From an uncultured Collinsella sp. (lineage in GTDB: Bacteria; Actinomycetota; Coriobacteriia; Coriobacteriales; Coriobacteriaceae), in NCBI GenBank assembly GCA_947002045.1, contig CAMQJB010000004.1, positions 1-64,000 of the forward strand: a stretch of DNA of 64,000 nt, given 5' to 3'. Below, piece after piece: positions 1 through 7,537 of this stretch. Numbering within the stretch: position 1 is the first letter of the stretch; each line of letters begins with the position of its first letter. The notes under the pieces are model-generated. The model was not told the DNA's origin, searched no databases, and saw only the letters and a program-made list of their open reading frames with translations. Both the position numbers and the translations under genes were made by a program.

Positions 1-67
1 CGCAGGAAGCTTGGATACGCCTAGGCGCGGTCCAAGAAATCGTCCGCACCCCCAATGGCCCATTCTA

Positions 68-108
68 GGAACTATTCCACCGCAACTTAGATTGGAAAAC
101 CGCGTAAC
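68..108. repeat. Remnant halves of two intergenic repeat families
   Basis: Positions 68-86 match the right arm (ending CCACCGCAAC) of the 64-bp hairpin seen complete at 3297-3360, 9330-9392 and 61150-61212; no left arm is visible upstream. Positions 97-108 (AAACCGCGTAAC) match the right arm of the hairpin that abuts stop codons at 6413-6439 and 9763-9789. The two halves lie side by side and end two bases from the stop codon of the dipeptidase gene. These look like decayed copies. Positions 1-67 hold nothing recognisable. Confidence 0.55.
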
Positions 109-109
109 C

Positions 110-1546
110 TTAAAGTTCCAGTTCGTTCAAGCGGAGAATCGCAACAATATAAATCTTGAGCGCCTGCTTGAGCTGTTCCTCGTTGGCGCACTCGTTGGGG
201 CCGTGCATCTGGCCGCCCCATGCGGGCAGCTCCAGGCCGGTCTCCTCGGGGCCAAACGAGACGGCGCGGGCAAAGTTGCGCGCGTACGTGCCGCCGCCCA
301 TGGCAAAGGGCTCGGCATGCTTGCCCGTGAACTCGTTATAGGTATCAATAAGCGCCCTCACGGCCGGATCGTCGGCAGAGACCGAGAACGGCACCTTGGC
401 ACGATCCACGCGATACGTCACGCCAAAACGGCCCACGAGCGGCTCGAGCTGCTCGCAGATGGTATCGGCACTGGTGCTATCGGGGAAGCGCACGTCGATG
501 ACCTGCTCGATGTGACCATCCACCACACGGATGACGCCGGGGTTGCAGGTGAGCAGGCCAAACGCGGGGCTCGTCGCATCGATACCCAGGCCGCGGCCAT
601 AGGCGTCCGCATGCACAAAGGCCAGAAACTTGACAAACTCGTGCTCGGCAGGCGTCAGTAGGCGCTCGTCACGGGCGCCAAACGCGTCCTCGGCCTCGCG
701 CAGATACGCCACGATGAGGCCGACAGCATTGATCGTTCCCTCGGGCATCGAGGCATGACCGCCAATGCCGTGGGCGAAAATCTGCGCATGCCCGTTATCG
801 AGCGTCGTGATCTCCAGGCGGTCGGCGTTCTCAACGGGTGCCGGAAGCTCATCGGCGGCAATCGCGAGCTCGCAGATAGACTGCGACGGAATGGCGTTGC
901 TCGCCTCGGCACCGCTCCACGATACGATGCGCCCACCGTCGATCTTGGGGCTCACAAAAGTCGCCCCAAACTGGCCCTTCTCGGCATTGCAGACCGGGAA
1001 CTCGGCATCGGGCGTAAACAGAAAGTCGGGGTTCGCGTGGTTCTCCAGATAATGGTGAACGTCGGACATGCCCACTTCCTCATCGCAGCCCAACAGCGCG
1101 CGGAAGGTATAGCGCGGCACAATGCCGTGCTTGAGCAGGTATGCGCCGGCGTAGAGCGACAACACCGCCGGGCCCTTGTCGTCGATCACGCCGCGGCCGA
1201 GCAGCCAGCCCTCGCGACGCTCCATCGCAAACGGGTCGGTGTTCCAACCGGGGCCGGCGGGCACCACGTCCACATGGCAGATAGTCGCGAGTTGCTTATC
1301 GCCGCGACCCGGAATATCGGCGATTCCCACAAAGCCCTCGTCATCGCTCGTCTGGTAGCCGAGCTTTTGCGCGATACCGAGTGCGCAATCGAGCGCATCA
1401 CGAACCGGGCGGCCAAACGGCGCACCGGGCTCCGCATCGGCAGCAACGGCCACAGACGGATAGCTCACCAGCTGCTCGATATCGGCGACGACATCTTCCC
1501 AGACCTCATCGACATACTCGGCAACGCTCTGCTCCACCTGATTCAT
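110..1546 (-). CDS. Sapep-type metal-dependent dipeptidase (M20 family)
   Basis: Predicted cytoplasmic metallopeptidase of 478 residues, the usual length of the PepV/Sapep branch of family M20, which cleaves dipeptides and other short peptides. Visible family motifs are HVDVVPAG at about 91-98 (metal-binding His and catalytic Asp), GRGVIDDKGP near 120 (bridging Asp), GCDEEVG near 155 (Glu-Glu pair), DAEFPV, and a HGPNE block near the C terminus. The ATG at 1546 was chosen because TAAGGAGG lies 7 bases upstream; the longer frame has no such site. It follows the broken HAD gene by 54 bp on the same strand, so the two are probably co-transcribed. Family assignment is firm; metal and substrate preference are inferred. 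Confidence 0.9.
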   Translation of the reverse strand: MNQVEQSVAEYVDEVWEDVVADIEQLVSYPSVAVAADAEPGAPFGRPVRDALDCALGIAQKLGYQTSDDEGFVGIADIPGRGDKQLATICHVDVVPAGPGWNTDPFAMERREGWLLGRGVIDDKGPAVLSLYAGAYLLKHGIVPRYTFRALLGCDEEVGMSDVHHYLENHANPDFLFTPDAEFPVCNAEKGQFGATFVSPKIDGGRIVSWSGAEASNAIPSQSICELAIAADELPAPVENADRLEITTLDNGHAQIFAHGIGGHASMPEGTINAVGLIVAYLREAEDAFGARDERLLTPAEHEFVKFLAFVHADAYGRGLGIDATSPAFGLLTCNPGVIRVVDGHIEQVIDVRFPDSTSADTICEQLEPLVGRFGVTYRVDRAKVPFSVSADDPAVRALIDTYNEFTGKHAEPFAMGGGTYARNFARAVSFGPEETGLELPAWGGQMHGPNECANEEQLKQALKIYIVAILRLNELEL

Positions 1547-1600
1547 GGACGACCTCCTTACCAATGAGCGGCGAGCGTGCCCGCCCCTCACATCACATAC

Positions 1601-2264
1601 TTATATAGCGAAAAGTTTAGCAAGCTCGGCCACCGAGTGCACCACCGCATCGGCGCCCGCGGCCTCGTGCTCGCCCGGCGCCGCCGCGCCCGAATAGATG
1701 CCAATGCACGGCACGCCCATCGCGTGCGCGCCCTCGACGTCGTTAAAGCGGTCGCCAATCATCACGGCATCGTCGGCCGTCGCACCGAGCGCCGCCAGGG
1801 CATCGCGGACCGAATCGGCCTTGGTCTCGCGTCCCTGCGGCGGATTCATGCCAACCACCGCCTCAAACTGAGAAAGCCCGAGCTCACGCACCATGTCGAT
1901 GCACTTGGCCTCCATGCGCGACGTCGCCACGGCCATACGCTTGCCCCGGGCGGCCAACCCATCCAGAAACTCGGGGACCCCGTCGAACACGGGATACTCC
2001 TCCGGTCCCAGCTCATCAAAAAAAAGCACGGTACTCGTCGGCCACCACAAGCGACTCCTCGCGGGAAAAGCCGTAAAAGTCGTGAAAGCTCTTCCACAGG
2101 GGCGGCCCGATCATGCGGCGCAGATCACCCATCTGCGCCTCCGAAAACCCGCGCGCAGCCAGCGTCTTGCACGTCGAGGTCATCACCGCCCGGCCCGTAT
2201 CGGCCACCGTGCCGTCAAAATCGAACAGCACGACCGGCCGTTTGCCTATCTCCAACGCCTCCAT
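1601..2264 (-). pseudogene. HAD-family phosphatase, frameshifted at a T8 run
   Basis: Two overlapping frames together make one HAD hydrolase of about 220 residues, of the phosphoglycolate phosphatase-like type. The first part carries motif I (DFDGT, Asp15 and Asp17) and a helical cap. The second carries motif II (VATSR), motif III (Lys in TKADS) and motif IV (IGDRFNDVEGA). The join is a run of eight A on the plus strand (2018-2025, T8 on the coding strand). With seven T the reading runs through as AFFDELG; with eight it stops at TGA (2016-2018). All catalytic motifs are intact, so the lesion is recent, a slippage (phase-variable) site, or a sequencing error. The ATG at 2264 is chosen because GAGGA lies at normal spacing; ATG 2270 is too close to it. 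Confidence 0.8.
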
Positions 2265-2420
2265 CGGCATTCCTCTTCCCCAGTTGACGATTTCCACACC
2301 GGCACTTCAAACTGTTGTCTATTCAACAATTGAAGCTAGTAATGTGGAACGACTCAACTATACTTGTCGCACTTTGCTCTCAGAAGGCGGCGCGCAAGCG
2401 CCCCAACGAAAGGTGCAATT

Positions 2421-3281
2421 ATGTCTTTTGCCATCATAACCGACTCCACGTCGGACATCTCCCCCGCCCGCGCCCAAGAGCTCGGCATTTACGTGATTCC
2501 GCTGCATGTGATTATCGAGGGCGAGGATCTGCTCGACCAGGTGCAGATTACCGCCGGGGAGTACGTCGCGCGCATGGCCGGCTCCGAGCAGCTGCCGCAC
2601 ACCTCGCAGCCGAGCGCCGGCGAGTTCAAGGCGCTCTTTGACCGCGTGCTCGCCGACGGCCATGATAGTGCCATCTTTATCTCGCTGTGCAGCGAGTGGT
2701 CTGCCTGCTACGCCAACGCGTGCCAGGTCGCCGATACCCACGAGCTCGACGTGCGCTGCATCGACTCGCGCACCGGCTCGGCTGCCGAGGGCCTGCTGGT
2801 GGAGTACGCGCTGGCCATGCGCGAGGACGGCCGCAGCCTGGACGAGACCGAGGCGCAGATCCGAGCGACGCTGCCCGACGCCCACCTGCTGCTGATTCCT
2901 CGCACGCTCGAGAACCTCGTTAAGAACGGCCGCGCGCCCAAACTCGCCGGCCAGCTCACGCAGATGCTCAACATTCGCCTGGCCGTTTCGCCGGAGTGGA
3001 AATCGGGCGAGATCAAGGTCATCAAAAAGGGCCGCGGCGCCAAGCGCATCGTTGCCAACACCATGGCCGATTGCCTCGCATTTTTGACCGAGCATCCGGG
3101 CTCTAGCGTGCGTGTGCTCACGACCGGCGCCGCCGAGGAGCAGGAGCTCGTCAGCCATGCACTCGCAGGCCAAGATTACGTAGACGCCGGCACCGGCCCC
3201 ATCGGCTGCACCATCGCCACCCACGTAGGCGTCGACGCCATCGCCATCAGCTACTGCCCCCGCTACCAACCCATCCACTAG
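2421..3281 (+). CDS. DegV family fatty-acid-binding protein
   Basis: A 286-residue DegV protein. It opens with the family signature (IITDSTSDISP, residues 5-15) and has the TSQPS and RTGSAAEGLL segments that line the lipid pocket. DegV/FakB proteins bind a single fatty acid and can present it to the FakA kinase for phosphorylation; no fakA is in this window, so that role is inferred from the family. The ATG at 2421 has GAAAGG 8 bases upstream. The gene is divergent from the HAD gene, so the 150-bp gap should hold promoters for both. A second DegV gene lies at 17284-18174. A 64-bp hairpin repeat follows the stop. Confidence 0.9.
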   Translation: MSFAIITDSTSDISPARAQELGIYVIPLHVIIEGEDLLDQVQITAGEYVARMAGSEQLPHTSQPSAGEFKALFDRVLADGHDSAIFISLCSEWSACYANACQVADTHELDVRCIDSRTGSAAEGLLVEYALAMREDGRSLDETEAQIRATLPDAHLLLIPRTLENLVKNGRAPKLAGQLTQMLNIRLAVSPEWKSGEIKVIKKGRGAKRIVANTMADCLAFLTEHPGSSVRVLTTGAAEEQELVSHALAGQDYVDAGTGPIGCTIATHVGVDAIAISYCPRYQPIH

Positions 3282-3296
3282 GGGCACCTTTACCAT

Positions 3297-3360
3297 TTGC
3301 GGTGAAATAGGGACTGTTTTTGGCTTATCAGCCGCAAATCAATCCCTATTCCACCGCAAC
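3297..3360. repeat. 64-bp hairpin repeat, TTGCGGTGA family (copy 2)
   Basis: Arms TTGCGGTGAAATAGGGA (from 3297) and TCCCTATTCCACCGCAAC (to 3360) are inverted with one A-C mismatch. The loop of about 25 bases includes GTTTTTGGC. The element lies between the convergent degV and yafQ genes. The same arm design recurs at 9330-9392 and 61150-61212, with different but still complementary inner stem bases. It has no run of T after the stem on either strand, so it is not a standard intrinsic terminator. Confidence 0.75.
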
Positions 3361-3374
3361 TTAGAAATCGGCAA

Positions 3375-3683
3375 TCAGCCCTGCGGGCCCCGGAACAGTT
3401 CCTCATGCGAGCCCATTCTGACCAGTCGGATCACAGGATTAGTCTTATGCGGCAAGTAGAGAACGACCACATCGACCAAGCCATCGGATAGATGGAAATC
3501 GATGTGGCCGTTGTAATTGCCGCCCGGGTTTGAAAGCTCATGGGCGCCATATTCCGCGGGAAGCGAGCCGCGAGCTGCAAGCTCTGCGACTGCTGCCTTA
3601 AACTCAGTTTTTAGCTGCGGATGGATGCGCATCGTCCGTTTGTAATCCGCCTTAAACTGAGCCTCGACTTTAATCTCAAACAT
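3375..3683 (-). CDS. YafQ-like type II toxin (RelE superfamily)
   Basis: A 102-residue protein of typical RelE/YafQ length. Such toxins are ribosome-dependent mRNA endonucleases held inactive by the antitoxin. Family-like features are an N-terminal FKADYKRT segment, a central HELSNPGGNYNGHIDFHL block corresponding to the HxL...GxxxxHI region of YafQ, and the C-terminal VRMGSHEELF containing the late His and the terminal Phe. It starts 2 bp after the stop of the antitoxin gene, the usual coupled order of antitoxin then toxin. Family assignment is strong; activity is inferred. Confidence 0.88.
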   Translation of the reverse strand: MFEIKVEAQFKADYKRTMRIHPQLKTEFKAAVAELAARGSLPAEYGAHELSNPGGNYNGHIDFHLSDGLVDVVVLYLPHKTNPVIRLVRMGSHEELFRGPQG

Positions 3684-3685
3684 CG

Positions 3686-3985
3686 CTAGTCCTCATCGAG
3701 GAACGATATAAGCTCATCAGCGTTATTGAATGACGGGCTGTCGTCTGGCAGAATCCCCAACTCATGAGCCTCGGCAATCACCATGGCGCGCCTCGTCGCC
3801 TCGTTGGGAACTTCGGATCGACCAATGATCTCAAAAGGAATCTTTCGCTGATTTACCAACTGCCGAACAGCAAGGTTCAGATACGAATTGAGACTCAGAC
3901 CCACCGTATCCAAGAACTCAGTCGCCTGTTCCTTGAGCCCCTCTTCGATGCGGACCGTCGTAGGCTTAACCGTTGCAGTAGACAT
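3686..3985 (-). CDS. RelB/DinJ family antitoxin
   Basis: A 99-residue antitoxin. The N-terminal half (TTVRIEEGLKEQATEFLDTV, then LSLNSYLNLAVRQL) is a ribbon-helix-helix DNA-binding region typical of DinJ/RelB. The C-terminal half (FNNADELISFLDED) would wrap around the toxin. The ATG at 3985 is preceded by GAGGAGG at about 8 bases; an upstream in-frame ATG at 4060 falls inside the inverted repeats proposed as the operator and lacks a ribosome site. It would repress its own operon, more strongly with toxin bound, as is known for the family. Confidence 0.9.
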   Translation of the reverse strand: MSTATVKPTTVRIEEGLKEQATEFLDTVGLSLNSYLNLAVRQLVNQRKIPFEIIGRSEVPNEATRRAMVIAEAHELGILPDDSPSFNNADELISFLDED

Positions 3986-4012
3986 ACGCGACCTCCTCGC
4001 CTTCGTCTTTTG

Positions 4013-4059
4013 CATCAGTATACCCAGTTTAGAAGGCAGACTGATGTTAAATAGCATCA
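4013..4059 (-). promoter_or_regulatory. Putative DinJ/YafQ operator with -10 box
   Basis: CATCAGT (4013-4019) and ACTGATG (4040-4046) form an exact inverted repeat. TGATG (4042-4046) and CATCA (4055-4059) form a second, overlapping one. On the coding strand TATACT (4022-4017) falls inside the first repeat and could be the -10 box, so bound antitoxin would cover the promoter. The site lies 28 bases upstream of the antitoxin start. No good -35 hexamer was found. The operator role is inferred from position and symmetry. Confidence 0.5.
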
Positions 4060-4098
4060 ATTTGCCTTCTCATCACTACAACGACAAGCACGCTCGCC

Positions 4099-4857
4099 CT
4101 ACATAAGCCCGCTCAGGGCGATGTCGACGGCCTCGTTGAGGTCGTCGGTGATGTGCACCAGCTCCGGATCGAGCGGGCTGATCATGCCGGCGTCCATCAC
4201 CGGGCCGTTGAGCCAGTCGAACAGGCCCTGCCAGTACTCGGTTCCCACCAAAACGAGCGGCATACGCTTGACCTTGTGCGTCTGCACCAGCGTGAGCACC
4301 TCGAACATCTCGTCGAGCGTACCAAAACCACCGGGAAACACGATGGCACCCGAGCTGTATTTGACGAACATGGTCTTGCGCACAAAGAAGTAACGGAAAT
4401 CCATACCGAGGTTCACGTATTTGTTGAGCCCGTGCTCGTGCGGAAGCTCGATACCCAGGCCGACCGACTTGCCGTTCGCGCTCGCCGCTCCCCTGTTGGC
4501 TGCCTCCATGACGCCGGGACCGCCGCCGGTGATAACCGCCACGCCGCGCTGGGCGATCTTGCGACCGACCGCGCGCGCCGCCTTGTAAAGCGGATCGGTC
4601 TTGGGCGTGCGGGCACTGCCGAAGATGGTCACCGCAGGCCCGAGCTCGGCAAGCGCGCCAAAGCCATCAACGAACTCCGCCTGAATGCGCAGCACGCGCC
4701 AGGGGTCGGCGTGCAACCAGTCGGTCGAGTCCTCGGGCGCTAATAGGTTGGCGTACGTATTGTCCTTAGGAATCATGGGGCCGCGCATAACCACGGGGCC
4801 GCGTCGGTACGTCTCGCCGTAGGCGGGCTCGCCCTCCACGTTCTCATTCTTAATCAT
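4099..4857 (-). CDS. LOG family Rossmann-fold protein (TIGR00730 type)
   Basis: A 252-residue protein with the two LOG/lysine-decarboxylase-like signatures: GGGPGVMEAANRG (near residue 111) and PGGFGTLDEMFE (near residue 175). Members hydrolyse nucleoside 5'-monophosphates; plant LOG enzymes release cytokinins from cytokinin ribotides. The bacterial role is usually unknown. The first ~45 residues are an extension without a recognised domain. The start at 4857 has TAGGAG about 8 bases upstream. An intrinsic terminator separates it from tgt, so it is probably transcribed on its own. Confidence 0.85.
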   Translation of the reverse strand: MIKNENVEGEPAYGETYRRGPVVMRGPMIPKDNTYANLLAPEDSTDWLHADPWRVLRIQAEFVDGFGALAELGPAVTIFGSARTPKTDPLYKAARAVGRKIAQRGVAVITGGGPGVMEAANRGAASANGKSVGLGIELPHEHGLNKYVNLGMDFRYFFVRKTMFVKYSSGAIVFPGGFGTLDEMFEVLTLVQTHKVKRMPLVLVGTEYWQGLFDWLNGPVMDAGMISPLDPELVHITDDLNEAVDIALSGLM

Positions 4858-4869
4858 GGGCTACTCCTA

Positions 4870-4919
4870 TCGAAAATAGAAACGGGCGGGGTCGACGCCA
4901 TGCGTCAAACACCCGCCCG
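4870..4919 (-). terminator. Intrinsic terminator after tgt
   Basis: CGGGCGGG (4883-4890) pairs with CCCGCCCG (4912-4919). Read on the minus strand, the stem is followed by TTTCTATTTTC. It lies 72 bp after the tgt stop and 12 bp before the next start. Confidence 0.8.
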
Positions 4920-4991
4920 AACATCAACTATTCGGTATGGTACCCACGATGCGTCAAGCGCTTGCAAGGCATCGGTCAGCGGTCGCAGCTC

Positions 4992-6131
4992 TTAGTAATC
5001 CACCGCCGCAGGGCTGTTCATCCAGTCGCTCACGAACGCACCGTAGCGGCCCTCGATAATGGCCTGGCGGGCACGCTGCATAAGGTTGAGCAGGTAGTAG
5101 ATGTTGTGCATCGACAGCAGAATACCGCCGAGCATCTCCTTCTGCGTGACCATGTGACGGATGAGCGCACGGCTGTAGCCGCCCGTGCACACCGGGCAGG
5201 TGCAGGTGGGGTCGATAGGGCCGTCGTCGTGCGCAAAGCGCGCGTTGCGGAAGTTAAGGCGACCTTCACTGGAGAACGCCGTACCCATGCGGCCGGTGCG
5301 CGTCGGCAGCACGCAGTCGAACATGTCGATACCCACGCCCACGCCGCGCACAAGCGTGGTAGGGTTGCCGACGCCCATGAGGTAGCGCGGCTTGTGCTTA
5401 GGCATGTACTCGGAAACCAGCGGCGCCAGCGTCTCGAACATGGTCTCGTGGTCTTCGCCCACCGAATAGCCGCCGATGCCGTAACCCGGGAAGTCGCCGC
5501 ACTCCTCCAGATGGCGCAGCGAGCGCAGGCGCAGGTCCAGGTGCATGCCGCCTTGGACGATGCCAAAGAGCGCCTGGTCATCGCGGGTATGCGCCTTATA
5601 GCAGCGCTCGGCCCACATACTCGACAGCTCAACGGCGCGCTCAACGTAGGCGCGCGTGGCGGGATAGCCCGGGCACTGGTCCAGCTGCATGCAGATATCG
5701 GACCCGAGCTTCATGGCGATTTCCATGTTGTCCTCGGGCGTCCAGAACACGTGGCGGCCGTCGTAGTCATTGACGATAAAGCGCACGCCCTCGTCGGTGA
5801 GCTTGACGGCGTCGTTGTGGCTGAACACCTGGAAGCCGCCTGAATCGGTGAGGATGGGACCGTGCCAGTTCATAAACTTGTGCAGGCCGCCCAGCTCGGC
5901 GATAGTGTCCTCGCCGGGACGCATAGACAGGTGATAGGTGTTGGCAAGCACGATCTGGGCGCCGAGCTGTTTGACGGTCTCGGTAGGAATACCCTTGACG
6001 TTTGCCTTGGTGCCCACGGGCATAAAGATCGGCGTCTCGATGTCACCGTGCGGGGTGTGCAGTACGCCGGCACGCGCGTGCGTCGTCGGGTCCTCGGCGA
6101 TCAGGTCGAATTTAAAGAGGCTCTGGTCCAT
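4992..6131 (-). CDS. tgt: tRNA-guanine transglycosylase
   Basis: A 379-residue bacterial TGT, which swaps guanine-34 of GUN-anticodon tRNAs for a queuosine precursor base. Asp96 in DSGGFQVF is the general acid/base. Asp272 in GIDMFDCVLPTR is in the position of the nucleophile. The zinc ligands are Cys310, Cys312, Cys315 and His342 (TCTCPVC, then SMHN). Length and motifs are complete. queA and queH, the next two enzymes of the pathway, lie 3.7 kb upstream on the same strand. A likely -10 box is at 6169-6174, and a terminator follows. Confidence 0.97.
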   Translation of the reverse strand: MDQSLFKFDLIAEDPTTHARAGVLHTPHGDIETPIFMPVGTKANVKGIPTETVKQLGAQIVLANTYHLSMRPGEDTIAELGGLHKFMNWHGPILTDSGGFQVFSHNDAVKLTDEGVRFIVNDYDGRHVFWTPEDNMEIAMKLGSDICMQLDQCPGYPATRAYVERAVELSSMWAERCYKAHTRDDQALFGIVQGGMHLDLRLRSLRHLEECGDFPGYGIGGYSVGEDHETMFETLAPLVSEYMPKHKPRYLMGVGNPTTLVRGVGVGIDMFDCVLPTRTGRMGTAFSSEGRLNFRNARFAHDDGPIDPTCTCPVCTGGYSRALIRHMVTQKEMLGGILLSMHNIYYLLNLMQRARQAIIEGRYGAFVSDWMNSPAAVDY

Positions 6132-6168
6132 AAACTGGAACTCCTTGGTTGCGGTTCATACGCAAACC

Positions 6169-6174
6169 ATTATA
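6169..6174 (-). promoter_or_regulatory. Possible -10 box of tgt
   Basis: A perfect TATAAT on the minus strand ends 37 bases upstream of the tgt start codon. No convincing -35 hexamer is seen at 16-18 bp, so this rests on the -10 match and position alone. Confidence 0.4.
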
Positions 6175-6273
6175 CGGGCAACCCGCAAGAAGCACCGACT
6201 CGACAGAAACTGGCGCATTAAACGACTAGTCATTTAAAAACGTCGCCAACGACTACGTCCAACAGCTAAGGTA

Positions 6274-6440
6274 ACGCCGATGCCTTGTCAACGACAGCGA
6301 AAACCCGCCAGAGCGAGCAAGGTGCCTTGAAACAAGGCGGCATTGACCTTCTGGTCATGCCGCCGAAGTTGAAAGACAGATTGCCGCTCTGGCGGGTTTG
6401 CAGCGTCAACTGGTTACGCGGTTCGTAGAACCGCGTAACT
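6274..6440. repeat. Branched structured element, copy A
   Basis: About 167 bp. The outer stem pairs AAACCCGCCAGAGCG (6301-6315) with CGCTCTGGCGGGTTT (from 6385). Inside are a small hairpin CAAGG-tg-CCTTG and a longer one, GGCGGCAT...GACC-ttct-GGTC...ATGCCGCC. A separate distal hairpin, GTTACGCGGTTC-gta-GAACCGCGTAAC (6413-6439), ends two bases from the stop codon of the downstream-facing SDR gene. Copy B at 9530-9697 is almost identical; copy C at 50901-51006 keeps the outer fold with changed bases. There is no ORF in the element. It fills most of the 6132-6441 gap, where nothing else is recognised. Confidence 0.8.
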
Positions 6441-6441
6441 G

Positions 6442-7242
6442 TTAGGGCCGCTGACCCATGCCACCCTCGAGGGTGACGGTCTCGCCGTTCATGTACTTAA
6501 AGTCGGGGCCGCAAAGCTGAACGACCACGCGGCCGATCTCCTTCTCGACATCGCCGTAATGGCCCGCCGGCGGCATGTGGACGTTGGCCTTGAACGCCTC
6601 GGGGTAAGCATCCTGGAAGTTCTCGAGCGCAGCAGTCCAGGCAAGAGGGCACACGATGTTGACGTTGATGCCGTCCTTGCCCCACTCGTTGGCGGCGACG
6701 CGGGTCAGGCCGCGGATGCCCTCCTTGGCGGCAGCATAGCTGCACTGACCATAGTTACCAAACAGGCCGGCGCCCGAAGCAAAGTTGACCACAGAGCCCT
6801 TGGTCTCCTTCAGGTGCGGATAGGCCTTCTGCATGTACAGATAGGTGGCATACAGACCGGAATAAATGGCCAGATTAAACTGGTCCATGGTGTGGTCGGC
6901 GATGGTCACACCCGAGGCACTGGCCTGAGCGTTGTTGACGACGGCGTCGATGCGACCGAACTCCTCAATCGCCTTGTCGATAACGTTCTGGACGACGGCC
7001 TCGTTATCCTGACCAGCCGAGACATCGGCCTGAACAGGCAGAACCTTGATGCCGTACTCGGCCTCGAGGGACTCCTTGGCAGCCTCGAGCTTGGCAACGT
7101 TGCGGCCGGTAATAACGAGGTTTGCGCCCTCCTTGGCAAAAGCGATATCGATGCCGTAACCGATGGAGCCAGCGGAGCCGTCCTTGAGCGTGGCCTTGCC
7201 GCCGCCGGTGACGATCACGGTCTTACCAGTGAAAAGTCCCAT
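6442..7242 (-). CDS. Short-chain dehydrogenase, likely 12alpha-hydroxysteroid dehydrogenase
   Basis: A classical SDR of 266 residues: Gly-rich VTGGGK near 11-16, NNAQ at 103-106, and catalytic Ser156, Tyr169 and Lys173. TGRN at 45-48 suggests NADP(H). From memory, several blocks closely match clostridial 12alpha-HSDH: NNAQASASG, NFASGAGLFGN, QCSYAAAKEGIRGL and the C terminus PDFKYM-GET-TLEGGMGQRP. That enzyme oxidises the 12-hydroxyl of cholic and deoxycholic acid. A seven-residue insertion (around 18-25) follows the Gly-rich loop. The ATG at 7242 has GAAAGG upstream. SDR membership is certain; substrate is inferred, and another steroid or alcohol remains possible. Confidence 0.8.
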   Translation of the reverse strand: MGLFTGKTVIVTGGGKATLKDGSAGSIGYGIDIAFAKEGANLVITGRNVAKLEAAKESLEAEYGIKVLPVQADVSAGQDNEAVVQNVIDKAIEEFGRIDAVVNNAQASASGVTIADHTMDQFNLAIYSGLYATYLYMQKAYPHLKETKGSVVNFASGAGLFGNYGQCSYAAAKEGIRGLTRVAANEWGKDGINVNIVCPLAWTAALENFQDAYPEAFKANVHMPPAGHYGDVEKEIGRVVVQLCGPDFKYMNGETVTLEGGMGQRP

Positions 7243-7537
7243 ACAAAGTCCTTTCAAAATCGCGACGGGCACGCCCGCCGACTGCGCGTATCCAACTTCA
7301 CGCGCCAAAAGCTGAAATGCAACTTTAACGGGTTCAAGTGAAAAATAAAGACCGCAGCAGGCGAACGGCGCAACGTCATTCGGCGAAGGGAATGTCAAGC
7401 GTAAACTGAATTTAGAGGACGAATTTTTGCTATCCAAGCGAGTCATCGAACACGTTTTGAAACTTTGCTGCGGGGCGCGGGATGTCGGCGCGAGACTTTA
7501 TCATAGGGTGACAAACAACGATGAGGAGCACATGCCT

